Shown here: in pieces, positions 1 through 6,348 of the stretch | Numbering within the stretch: position 1 is the first letter of the stretch | Layout: each line of letters begins with the position of its first letter | From: Candidatus Competibacteraceae bacterium | GTDB taxonomy: Bacteria; Pseudomonadota; Gammaproteobacteria; Competibacterales; Competibacteraceae | Direction of reading: 5' to 3' | DNA length: 8,261 nucleotides | Assembly (NCBI GenBank): GCA_020445005.1 | Contig: JAGRHM010000470.1 | Coordinates: 1 to 8,261, forward strand | The notes under the pieces: model-generated | Told to the model about the DNA's origin: nothing | The model's input: only the letters and a program-made list of their open reading frames with translations | Database searches by the model: none | Translations under genes and position numbers: made by a program

Positions 1-69
1 GACTATTTCAAGCTGCTGCGGGCCAAGCTGCGCTGGGGCTTGAGTCCGGAAGCTTCGCCATTTATTTGA
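1..69 (+). CDS. nadK: NAD kinase, C-terminal end only (partial)
   Basis: The window opens inside a reading frame (frame 1) that encodes 22 residues, beginning DYFKLLRAKLRWG, and ends with TGA at 67-69. A tail of the form D-Y-x-Y/F-x-x-L-R-x-K-L-x-W-G is typical of the C-terminus of bacterial NAD kinase, the cytoplasmic enzyme that phosphorylates NAD+ to NADP+ using ATP. The assignment is strengthened by context: nadK directly upstream of recN is a common gammaproteobacterial arrangement, and recN starts only 10 bp later. The catalytic and nucleotide-binding motifs lie outside the window, so the call rests on the tail and the neighbour alone. Confidence 0.8.
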   Translation, partial: DYFKLLRAKLRWGLSPEASPFI

Positions 70-79
70 ACTCGCCGTC

Positions 80-1768
80 ATGCTGACCCAGTTGCGCATT
101 CGCGATTTCGCCATTGTTGAGGAACTGGAGCTGGAACTAACGGCGGGCATGACCGCCGTCACCGGGGAAACCGGAGCCGGCAAATCCATTCTGGTCGACG
201 CCATTGGTTTGTTGCTGGGCGACCGGGCCGATAGCGGCGTGATTCGGCATGGCGCAGAGCGGACGGATATCAGCGCCGTGTTCGATCTCGACGCCCTGCC
301 GACCGCGCGAGCTTGGTTGACGGAGCGCGACCTGAGCGATGCCGGGGAATGCCATCTGCGCCGGGTCGTGGCTCGCAATGGACGTTCCCGCAACTACATC
401 AATGGCGTTCCGCAACCGGCTCAGGCGCTGCGGGAGCTGGGCGAGCGGCTGGTGGATATCCACGGCCAGCATGAACACCAGTCGCTGTTGCGACGCGAAG
501 CGCAGCGGCAATTGCTGGACGACTACGCGGGCAATGCGGAATTCGTCGCCGAGGTTGCAGAGCATTACCGAAGCTGGAGCCGGTTGCGCCAGGAATGGCG
601 CGATTTACGCCAGGCCAGCCAGGAGCGCGACGCCCGGCTGGATATTCTGCGTTATCACCTGCGGGAACTCGCGGCGCTCAGTCTGGCCGAGGGTGAGGTC
701 GCCGAACTGGAAGCCGAGCAGAAACGGTTAGCCCACGCCAGTCAATTGCTGGAGACCGGGCAGCGGTTGCTGGTTTGGCTCAGCGAAAGCGATGAAGATG
801 CGGTCGCTGACCGGCTGAATCAGAGCTTGCGGGAGCTGGAAACGCTGAATCGGCTGGATGAACGCTTGCACCCCGTGAGCGAACTGTTGAACGCCGCGCT
901 AATTCAGGTGCAGGAGGCCAGCGGTGAGTTGCGCAGTTACGTCCAGGCCCTGGACCTCGATCCTGGGCATTTGGCGCAGATTGACCAACGGTTGAATGCC
1001 GCTCACCAACTGGCGCGCAAGCATCGTGTCGATGCCGGGGAATTGCCGGCGTTGCGGGCGCGGTTCGAGACCGAACTGGACGGGTTGGAGCATAGCGAAA
1101 CCCGGCTGGATGCGTTGCAGCAGGCTGTGAAAGCGGCGCGGGTGACTTATCAAGAATCGGCTGATCAACTGAGCGAACGGCGGGCGGCGGCGGCGCAGGA
1201 GTTGGGTGAGCGCGTTTCACAGGCGCTGGCCGGTTTGGGAATGCCTGGAGGGCGTTTCAACATCACTCTGGAACGACTGGAGAAACCTACGGTGAGCGGA
1301 CAGGAAGCCGTCGAATTTCTGGTCAGCGCCAATCCGGGCCAACCCTTGCGGCCTTTGTCCAAAGTTGTATCCGGCGGCGAACTGTCACGGATCAGCCTGG
1401 CCATTCAGGTGATTACCGCGCGCGCCGCGCGCATCCCGACGCTGATTTTCGATGAGGTGGATACCGGCATCGGCGGCGGCGTAGCAGAAGTCGTGGGTCG
1501 GCAATTGCGCACCCTGGGCGGCAACCGGCAGGTGCTGTGCGTGACCCATCTGCCACAAGTTGCGGCGCAAGCCCATCAGCAACTCAAGGTGGAAAAGCAG
1601 ACGGATGGCGAGAATACCCACACTCAGGTCCTATCATTGGAGATCGGGGAACGAATCACGGAAATCGCGCGAATGCTAGGCGGGCTGGAGTTGACGGCGA
1701 ATACCCTGGCCCATGCGCAAGAGATGGTGGAGAAAGCGGCTGTATCGATAATGGAAGGAGAATCCTAA
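80..1768 (+). CDS. recN: DNA repair protein RecN
   Basis: RecN is an SMC-like ATPase that acts at DNA double-strand breaks in recombinational repair. The 562-residue product is close to the roughly 553 residues of the E. coli protein and appears intact. Visible motifs in order: an N-terminal head beginning MLTQLRIRDFAIVEE; Walker A GETGAGKS at 29-36; DIHGQHEHQSLL near 130; a long charged helical region (about 150-370) expected to form the coiled coil; the ABC signature SGGELSR from about 431; Walker B with catalytic DE at 458-459 (LIFDEVDTGIGGG); and the switch-like THLPQ at 489-493. The ATG at 80 is the natural start because the conserved head begins there, although no good Shine-Dalgarno sequence precedes it; translation may be coupled to nadK. 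No LexA-like CTGT-N8-ACAG site is visible in the 79 bases upstream, so any SOS promoter must lie farther upstream or be absent. The stop overlaps the next gene's ATG. Confidence 0.97.
   Translation: MLTQLRIRDFAIVEELELELTAGMTAVTGETGAGKSILVDAIGLLLGDRADSGVIRHGAERTDISAVFDLDALPTARAWLTERDLSDAGECHLRRVVARNGRSRNYINGVPQPAQALRELGERLVDIHGQHEHQSLLRREAQRQLLDDYAGNAEFVAEVAEHYRSWSRLRQEWRDLRQASQERDARLDILRYHLRELAALSLAEGEVAELEAEQKRLAHASQLLETGQRLLVWLSESDEDAVADRLNQSLRELETLNRLDERLHPVSELLNAALIQVQEASGELRSYVQALDLDPGHLAQIDQRLNAAHQLARKHRVDAGELPALRARFETELDGLEHSETRLDALQQAVKAARVTYQESADQLSERRAAAAQELGERVSQALAGLGMPGGRFNITLERLEKPTVSGQEAVEFLVSANPGQPLRPLSKVVSGGELSRISLAIQVITARAARIPTLIFDEVDTGIGGGVAEVVGRQLRTLGGNRQVLCVTHLPQVAAQAHQQLKVEKQTDGENTHTQVLSLEIGERITEIARMLGGLELTANTLAHAQEMVEKAAVSIMEGES
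1753..1760 (+). promoter_or_regulatory. Strong ribosome binding site for the Uma2 gene, inside recN
   Basis: GGAAGGAG lies within the last codons of recN, 7 bases before the ATG at 1768. It is close to the ideal Shine-Dalgarno sequence. It fixes the Uma2 start at 1768 rather than at an upstream in-frame ATG at 1537 that lies inside recN. Confidence 0.75.
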
Positions 1769-2244
1769 TGAACTGGCAAGAAGTCTGTGCAAATCCGCAT
1801 CTACGCAATCTGCCGTTTAAAATTGAATTGAATGAATACGGGCAGGTCGTCATGTCTCCAGTGAAGGTTTATCACTCGGCGTTTCAGGGAGAAATCGAAT
1901 ACCTGTTGCGCTTGCTGCTGCCGCATGGCCGAACTCTGCCGGAATGCGCGATCGCAACTTCCAAAGGCACCAAAGCGGCGGATGTCGCCTGGATTTCCCC
2001 CGAACGCTTCCAGATCGTTCGGGAAGAAGATGAATGTTCCATTGCCCCGGAAATCTGTGTTGAAGTGATTTCATCCAGCAACTCGAAGCGGGAAATCAGC
2101 GAGAAAATCGCCCTGTATTTCAACCAGGGGACGTTGGAATGCTGGACCTGTGACGAGGGTGGGAATATGCAGTTTTACGCCCTAGGCGGACCGCTGGAAA
2201 AATCGGCGCTGGCGCCGGATTTTCCAGTCCGGGTTGATTTGTAA
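1768..2244 (+). CDS. Uma2 family (DUF820) restriction-endonuclease-like protein
   Basis: The 158-residue product begins MNWQEVCANPHLRNLPFKIE and matches the Uma2/DUF820 family, which has a PD-(D/E)XK nuclease fold and no settled cellular function. Family marks seen are D72 in the AADVAW strand, E99 in the ICVEVIS strand followed by SSSNS, K113 in the helix EISEKIALYF, and the closing strand LECWTCDEGG (123-132). D72, E99 and K113 are plausible metal-binding and catalytic residues by family pattern, so the site looks intact. The protein is a little shorter than many Uma2 members (often 180-200 residues), mainly at the N-terminus. The ATG overlaps the recN stop as TAATG and has a strong ribosome binding site, implying coupled translation. 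There is no sign of a partner antitoxin, methylase or transposase. The fold assignment is fairly sure; substrate and role are unknown. Confidence 0.85.
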   Translation: MNWQEVCANPHLRNLPFKIELNEYGQVVMSPVKVYHSAFQGEIEYLLRLLLPHGRTLPECAIATSKGTKAADVAWISPERFQIVREEDECSIAPEICVEVISSSNSKREISEKIALYFNQGTLECWTCDEGGNMQFYALGGPLEKSALAPDFPVRVDL

Positions 2245-2299
2245 AAAGCAGGCTCATCGTCCACCGCCAAGCCTGTACAGACAAATCGAGGATTCCGCC

Positions 2300-2866
2300 A
2301 TGCCCTTCAAGAACTCCGCAACGCACTATGGCTCGGTCACCCGCTTCCTGCATTGGTCCGTCGTCGTCCTGTTCCTCTGGCAATATGTCAGTGCCGCAAT
2401 CATGACCCATCTGGCGAAGGACAAGACGCTGCTGAGTTTGACCCAGGGCGACTTCTACAACTGGCATAAGTCCATCGGTCTGACGCTGTTAGCTTTAGCA
2501 CTGGCGCGGCTGATCTGGCGCAAGACAACGCCACTGCCCGACTGGGCGCCGACCCTGTCGCTGGCGGAACGGGCGTTCTCCCACTGGAATGAAGTCCGTC
2601 TGTACTGGTGTATGTTTCTGCTGCCCATCAGCGGCTATCTGTTCGTCATGGCGGGGGGATTCGGAGTCAAGCTGTTTGGCCTGTACGATTTGCCTAATCC
2701 CATCGGCAAACAGGCTGGGCTGGCGACCACGATGATGGCGGCGCATATCGTCCTGGGCTACGCCGCCGTGGTGTTCATTGCCTGGCATGTCGGCATTGGT
2801 CTGAAGCACCACGGGTTCGACAAGGACGGTTTTTTGAACCGGATGTTGCCATTCAGGCGGCCTTGA
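2300..2866 (+). CDS. Cytochrome b561 family inner-membrane protein
   Basis: This 188-residue protein resembles E. coli CybB-type b561, a di-heme four-helix membrane cytochrome that moves electrons from the quinol pool or superoxide. Four hydrophobic segments are visible, at about 16-36, 56-73, 100-120 and 145-167. Histidines placed like the family's heme ligands are H18 (TRFLHW), H56 (YNWHKSIG), H149 (MAAHIVLG) and H163 (AWHVGIGLKHH), so both hemes could be held. The ATG at 2300 has GAGG eight bases upstream and starts just before the conserved Y-x-x-V-x-R-x-x-H-W motif. An in-frame ATG at 2234 is rejected because it overlaps the Uma2 stop region and adds a non-conserved tail. The gene lies 55 bp after the Uma2 gene with no clear terminator between them. 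Its 3' end overlaps the convergent methyltransferase gene by 14 bp. The specific electron donor cannot be read from sequence. Confidence 0.93.
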   Translation: MPFKNSATHYGSVTRFLHWSVVVLFLWQYVSAAIMTHLAKDKTLLSLTQGDFYNWHKSIGLTLLALALARLIWRKTTPLPDWAPTLSLAERAFSHWNEVRLYWCMFLLPISGYLFVMAGGFGVKLFGLYDLPNPIGKQAGLATTMMAAHIVLGYAAVVFIAWHVGIGLKHHGFDKDGFLNRMLPFRRP

Positions 2867-3899
2867 TCTTCTCAAACCGGTAATGCGAGACGCCCCATTC
2901 CTCGCCCTGGCGATAGCCGAACAACTCGGCGCAGGCCATAAAGAACACCCGCCAGCGCCGGAACCAGCGTTCCGCCTCATCGGGACCATAAGTTTCCCGA
3001 AACAGGCGCAGAATTGCCTCCCGATGCCGATCCTGGTTCGCCAGCCAGGCTTCCAACGTGCGTTGATAGTGGCGACCGTTGAGATGCCATTGTTCTTCCA
3101 GGCGCAAATCACCCTGGAAGCGCGGCAATAAATCCCGCGAAGGCATCAGTCCTCCCGTAAAAAAGTAACGCCCCATCCAGTTATCCTCACTCTCAGTTTC
3201 GAAGGAATAGGCCATCGAGCAGTGGGTAAAAATATGCACAAACAACTTACCGCCCAGTTTCAACCAGGCGTGGATGCGCGCCATCAATTCCTGATAGTTG
3301 CGCATGTGTTTGAACATCTCGACCAATAACACGCGATCAAACCGCCGATCCGTGTAAAAATCGTTCATGTCAGCCGTGATGACCTGCACGTTGTCGAAAC
3401 CGCGTTCCCGGCAGCGCGCCTGGATAAACTCCCGCTGCGAGTTGGAGTTGGACACGGCGACAATCCTTGAATCGGGATAGAACTCCGCCAGCCACAGGGT
3501 CAGCGACCCCCAGCCGCAGCCCAATTCCAGGATGTCTTGAGCAAAGTCCAGCTCCGCGCGTTCGCAGGTCAAAGCCAGCATCGCGGCTTCGGCGGTTTCC
3601 AGATCCTTGACTTCCTCCGGCCACCAGCAGGCGCTGTATTTCAAGCGTGGTCCCAACGTTTTCTGAAAAAAGCCGACGGGCGCTTCGTAATGCTGTTGAT
3701 TCGCTGAAGCCGTGTGCAAGGCGATTGGACTCTTCCGCAGCTCCGCCCCCAACTGGGACAGAGCCGCTTCCCGCGCCCGATCACCGCCGGTTATTTCGCC
3801 CATTCGTATCCGCGCGCGCAACAGGCGCCGAATGCCGATGCGGATCAGCCCGTCGGGGATATAGCCCCGCTCCATCAGATCAATCGTGGTGTTGAGCAT
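2853..3899 (-). CDS. SAM-dependent methyltransferase, cyclopropane-fatty-acid-synthase / coclaurine-N-methyltransferase-like
   Basis: The 348-residue product is a class I SAM methyltransferase of the group often annotated as cyclopropane-fatty-acyl-phospholipid synthase-like. Seen in order (numbering from the start at 3899): the QQHYE motif at 68-72; KYSACWWP at 87-94; SAM-binding motif I LELGCGWGS at 124-132; ITADMNDF at 174-181; VEMFKHMRNY at 193-202; LFVHIFTH at 219-226; FFTGGLMPS at 246-254; and the tail GEEWGVSHYRF from 332. The lysine at 197 is odd, because relatives carry glutamate in MFEH. The ATG at 3897-3899 is chosen because GGAGG lies 6 bases upstream. The longer frame from 3938 (361 residues) has no such site and adds a 13-residue tryptophan-rich tail. 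True cyclopropane synthases are usually about 380 residues, so this is more likely a relative methylating a lipid or small amine. The substrate is unknown. It is divergent from the DUF1475-like gene. Confidence 0.88.
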   Translation of the reverse strand: MLNTTIDLMERGYIPDGLIRIGIRRLLRARIRMGEITGGDRAREAALSQLGAELRKSPIALHTASANQQHYEAPVGFFQKTLGPRLKYSACWWPEEVKDLETAEAAMLALTCERAELDFAQDILELGCGWGSLTLWLAEFYPDSRIVAVSNSNSQREFIQARCRERGFDNVQVITADMNDFYTDRRFDRVLLVEMFKHMRNYQELMARIHAWLKLGGKLFVHIFTHCSMAYSFETESEDNWMGRYFFTGGLMPSRDLLPRFQGDLRLEEQWHLNGRHYQRTLEAWLANQDRHREAILRLFRETYGPDEAERWFRRWRVFFMACAELFGYRQGEEWGVSHYRFEKIKAA

Positions 3900-3905
3900 T
3901 GGCAA

Positions 3906-3912
3906 CCTCCAC
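3906..3912 (-). promoter_or_regulatory. Ribosome binding site deciding the methyltransferase start
   Basis: On the minus strand this reads GTGGAGG, with the GGAGG core ending 6 bases before the ATG at 3899. The alternative ATG at 3938 has only a distant GGGAAG about 16 bases upstream. This supports the shorter protein. Confidence 0.65.
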
Positions 3913-4012
3913 TCGTACAACCACTCGAATAGTGACATGTTGGCAATAAATGCACTTCCCGCCGTTGTTGTGGTCTTGTTGAAAGCCCCTGTTCATTGTC
4001 TCGGAAATTTCC

Positions 4013-4351
4013 ATGCTGCGTGTTGTCGTCATTATTTGTGGAATTCTGCTTGGCCTGCTGGCGACAGCGATTCTAATCGCCAGCAATCACAGTCATGTAC
4101 TAGCCGGACTGCGCCATGTAATCACCGATCCCTGGGGTATCGTCACCCTGGTTGACCTGGGCATTGGCCTGCTCTTTATTGCGATCTGGTTGTGGCTGGT
4201 GGAGCCGGTGCGCTGGCGGGCAGTGGTGTGGATCATCGCTTTGTTCCTGCTCGGTAATGTGGTCACGCTGGCGTATTTGCTATGTCGGACCTGCCAAGTG
4301 CGGCACTGGTCGGAATTGTTTTTGCCTTCCCGTTTCAGCGAGCGGCGATAA
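4013..4351 (+). CDS. Small three-helix membrane protein, DUF1475-like
   Basis: The 112-residue product has three predicted transmembrane segments at about 3-23, 42-63 and 69-90, joined by short loops. After the last segment comes a short basic C-terminal tail with two cysteines (CRTC, 91-94). The sequence DPWGIVTLVDLGIGLL (39-54), an aromatic-rich second helix ending LWLVEP, and LLGNVVTLAYLL (79-90) resemble the pattern I recall for DUF1475 proteins: DPW, TL-x-D, and GN in the last helix. Function is unknown for that family. The ATG at 4013 precedes the first helix directly; upstream is only a weak GGAAA. The gene is divergent from the methyltransferase gene across 113 bp, so they may share a control region, though that is inference. 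A DUF2834-type protein was considered but fits less well. Confidence 0.7.
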   Translation: MLRVVVIICGILLGLLATAILIASNHSHVLAGLRHVITDPWGIVTLVDLGIGLLFIAIWLWLVEPVRWRAVVWIIALFLLGNVVTLAYLLCRTCQVRHWSELFLPSRFSERR

Positions 4352-4384
4352 GCAGCAACCGCAGCATGATCAGCGCCAGTTCCC

Positions 4385-4466
4385 GGCAACCATCAAACGA
4401 TTCGGCCAGCGCCTCCAGCGCCCGTTCAGCCTGGGGTTCTCAATACTCGGGCCTATGATGGTTGGC
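4385..4466. repeat. Imperfect inverted repeat in the convergent gap
   Basis: GGCAACCATCA at 4385-4395 is matched on the other strand by TGATGGTTGGC at 4456-4466, with 10 of 11 positions pairing and a 60-base interval that itself contains GC-rich dyads. It lies between two converging genes, where a transcript end would be expected. There is no T-run, so it is not a classical intrinsic terminator. It may be a folded RNA end or chance. Confidence 0.35.
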
Positions 4467-4479
4467 GTAATTGGCGTAG
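4462..4479. repeat. Tandem 9-bp repeat just after the recJ stop
   Basis: TTGGCGTAA at 4462-4470 is followed immediately by TTGGCGTAG at 4471-4479, 8 of 9 bases alike, starting two bases beyond the recJ stop codon. It is probably a small local duplication with no assigned role. Confidence 0.5.
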
Positions 4480-4481
4480 CG

Positions 4482-6197
4482 TCAGGCGGCTTCCAGGTGC
4501 GCGACCCGCAATTGCAACCGGCGCTGGCCTTGCCACTCATTTACATCAAGCTGATAGGCGATGCGCACCCGCGCCGTTCCTGGACGAAAAGCGGCGACCT
4601 GATTGAAGGCGACCGCTTCCAGTCTAGCGCCGTTGCCTGGCAGGCGCAGAAACAGTTTTAAATGCTTCTCCTTCATGACCTGGTGAGACAGCACCTCGAA
4701 CACTCCGTCGAACAGGGGTTCGGGAAAACCCTGACCCCAGGGGCCGCCCTCCCGCAAGAGTTCCGCAATCTCCAGGGTAAATTCGTCGGGCGCCAACTCG
4801 CCATCGCTCAGCAATCGGCCATGCAAATCATCGTCGCTCAGCCACTGGCGGGTCTCCGCATCGAACGCCTGATTGAATAAGTCAAAATGCTCCATCGCCA
4901 GCGTCAATCCCGCCGCCATGGCGTGGCCGCCAAAGTGACTGATCAATCCCGGATTTTGCGTCGCCACCGCCGCCAATGCATCACGCAGGTGCATACCCGG
5001 CACCGAACGCCCCGAACCCTTGATGTTACCGTCCCGATCGGTGGCGAACACGATGACCGGCCGATTCAGCCGTTCCTTCAAACGCCCAGCGATAATTCCG
5101 ACGACGCCCTGATGCCATTCAGGATCGAACAGGCACAGACCGAACGGCAGATCGCCCACCTCCGGCGCAAGTCGGTCAATCCGCGCCAGCGCCTGGGTTT
5201 CCATTTCCACCGTGAGTTCGCCCCGTTGCCGGTTGATCTCGTGCAACCGGCGGGCAATCTTGCGGGCGGCCTCCAGATTGTCGCTGAGCAGGCATTCAAT
5301 ACCCTGACTCATATCCTCCAGGCGACCGGCGGCATTCAGCCGGGGACCGAGATAGAACCCGATGTCACCCGCGCTCAAACGAATTTGTGGGCGACTCGTG
5401 ACCTCGCACAGAGCCGTAATGCCGGGAACGCAATACCCCTGGCGAATGCGGCGCAGTCCCTGTTCCACTAAAATACGGTTATGGTGGTCCAGACGCACCA
5501 CGTCCGCCACTGTGCCAAAGGCGACCAGATCGAGAAACCGGGCAAGATTCGGTTCCGCCAAACGGCGTTCGGCGAACCAGCCGGCCTCGCGCAATCGCGC
5601 CCGCAGCGCCATCATGACATAGAAAATAACGCCCACGCCGGCAATGTTCTTGCTGGGAAATGCATCCCCCGGCAGATTGGGATTAACGATGCCTTCAGCG
5701 GGCGGCAACTCCGAACCCGGCGAGTGGTGATCGGTAATGAGTACTTTCATGCCGAGCGCTTGCGCGGTCTTAACCCCCGCATGACTCGAAATGCCATTAT
5801 CGACCGTGATCAGCAAATCAGGCTGATCTTCAGCGGCGATCGTGACGATTTCCGGGGTCAGGCCATAGCCATGCGCAAAGCGATTCGGGACGCGGTAACC
5901 GACCCAGGCCACGCCCATCGCCCGTAACGCCCGGACCGCCAGCGCGCAACTGGTCGCGCCATCAGCGTCAAAATCGGCAATAATCAGCAAGCGCCAGCGC
6001 TCGCGCAAGGCAGTGTGCAACAGATCAACTGCACGCTCCATATTCAACAAGGCTGTGGGCGGCGTCAGCAGTCGCAACTCCCGTTGCAGTTCATGGGGAA
6101 GACGCACCGCGCGGGCCGCGTAAATGCGTTGCAGCAAAGGCGGCGCCGGTAAACCGTTGCACGGTTCGCAAACGCGACGGACAATGGATTTGAGCAT
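4482..6197 (-). CDS. recJ: Single-stranded-DNA-specific exonuclease RecJ
   Basis: RecJ is the cytoplasmic 5'-3' exonuclease that degrades single-stranded DNA in RecF-pathway recombination, mismatch repair and base excision repair. The 571-residue product is nearly the length of the E. coli enzyme (577) and all DHH-family motifs are present: DFDADGATS at 75-83, TVDNGISSH at 131-139, DHHSPG at 156-161, GTVADVV at 228-234, GPRLNAAGRL at 284-293, then the DHHA1 part with WHQGVVGIIAGRL at 361-373 and GGHAMAAG at 423-430, and a C-terminal OB-like domain ending near 571. The metal-binding aspartates D75, D77, D133, D156 and D231 and the DHH histidines are intact. The ATG at 6197 is the first start after an upstream in-frame stop, and the N-terminus (ppLLQRIYAARAV) aligns with the family, although no good ribosome binding site precedes it. 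The gene is divergent from exbB and stands alone. Confidence 0.97.
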   Translation of the reverse strand: MLKSIVRRVCEPCNGLPAPPLLQRIYAARAVRLPHELQRELRLLTPPTALLNMERAVDLLHTALRERWRLLIIADFDADGATSCALAVRALRAMGVAWVGYRVPNRFAHGYGLTPEIVTIAAEDQPDLLITVDNGISSHAGVKTAQALGMKVLITDHHSPGSELPPAEGIVNPNLPGDAFPSKNIAGVGVIFYVMMALRARLREAGWFAERRLAEPNLARFLDLVAFGTVADVVRLDHHNRILVEQGLRRIRQGYCVPGITALCEVTSRPQIRLSAGDIGFYLGPRLNAAGRLEDMSQGIECLLSDNLEAARKIARRLHEINRQRGELTVEMETQALARIDRLAPEVGDLPFGLCLFDPEWHQGVVGIIAGRLKERLNRPVIVFATDRDGNIKGSGRSVPGMHLRDALAAVATQNPGLISHFGGHAMAAGLTLAMEHFDLFNQAFDAETRQWLSDDDLHGRLLSDGELAPDEFTLEIAELLREGGPWGQGFPEPLFDGVFEVLSHQVMKEKHLKLFLRLPGNGARLEAVAFNQVAAFRPGTARVRIAYQLDVNEWQGQRRLQLRVAHLEAA

Positions 6198-6300
6198 GAG
6201 AACGGGTGATCGATGGGAACGAGGTTCAGCGGTATCGCCACTGCATGATCAATGGCGAATTCAGTTTGCGACCGCAGGATAACAAACTACCAATCTGTTT

Positions 6301-6319
6301 GAAATCCAGTATCATTCTC
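6301..6319 (-). promoter_or_regulatory. Possible Fur box upstream of exbB
   Basis: Read on the minus strand, GAGAATGATACTGGATTTC agrees by eye with the classical Fur consensus GATAATGATAATCATTATC at 13 of 19 positions, best in the first two hexamers. It lies 29 bases before the exbB start and overlaps TATCAT (6310-6315), which could be a -10 element, though no matching -35 was found. ExbB/ExbD pairs that energise TonB are often iron regulated. The match could be chance in a locally A+T-rich stretch. Confidence 0.3.
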
Positions 6320-6336
6320 GTTAGTCACAGTCGCAT

Positions 6337-6344
6337 GGGGAAGG
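6337..6344 (+). promoter_or_regulatory. Ribosome binding site for the GTG-started exbB
   Basis: GGGGAAGG precedes the GTG at 6349 by 4 bases. A nearby ATG at 6335 is out of frame. This purine-rich block, together with the family-typical N-terminus FDLIKAGGWLMAPIL, supports the GTG start. Confidence 0.55.
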
Positions 6345-6348
6345 CAGG

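Larger units (their letters stand above)
6198..6348. promoter_or_regulatory. Divergent intergenic region between recJ and exbB
   Basis: These 151 bp must carry the start signals for recJ (leftward) and for the exbB-exbD-lpxK run (rightward). Contents seen: an inverted repeat TCGCCA (6235-6240) / TGGCGA (6253-6258) around a central TGATCA; a TTGAAA hexamer at 6299-6304 that could be a -35 element but lacks a good -10 at the right distance; and the Fur-like stretch at 6301-6319. No LexA-like site was seen. No promoter can be placed firmly. Confidence 0.5.

Noticed and set aside
1537..1767. N-terminal extension of the Uma2 protein from an ATG at 1537
   Set aside because: The extension lies wholly inside recN in another frame, is not Uma2-like, and the strong ribosome binding site points to 1768.
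2249..2275. Hairpin CAGGCT / AGCCTG between the Uma2 and cytochrome genes as a terminator
   Set aside because: The 6-bp stem has a 15-base loop and no T-run follows, so it is too weak to call.
2273..2280. CTGTACAG as a LexA site upstream of the cytochrome gene
   Set aside because: The LexA operator needs eight bases between CTGT and ACAG; here there are none, so it is just a short palindrome.
2495..3112. A 205-codon minus-strand open frame opposite the cytochrome b561 gene
   Set aside because: It is a shadow of the cytochrome and overlaps the methyltransferase in another frame; its composition is rich in Arg, Gly and Pro with no family match.
3900..3938. Longer methyltransferase start at 3938 (361 residues)
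   Set aside because: There is no good ribosome binding site before 3938, while GGAGG sits ideally before 3899. It remains possible if homologues share the 13-residue tryptophan-rich start.
4152..4661. A 169-codon plus-strand open frame spanning the DUF1475-like gene end and the recJ end
   Set aside because: It is out of frame with the DUF1475-like gene and antisense to recJ, its sequence is not domain-like, and no ribosome binding site was seen.
4887..5471. A 194-codon plus-strand open frame opposite recJ
   Set aside because: It is antisense to a fully conserved recJ, has no recognisable domain, and its arginine/glutamine-rich make-up is what the opposite strand of a G+C-rich gene gives.
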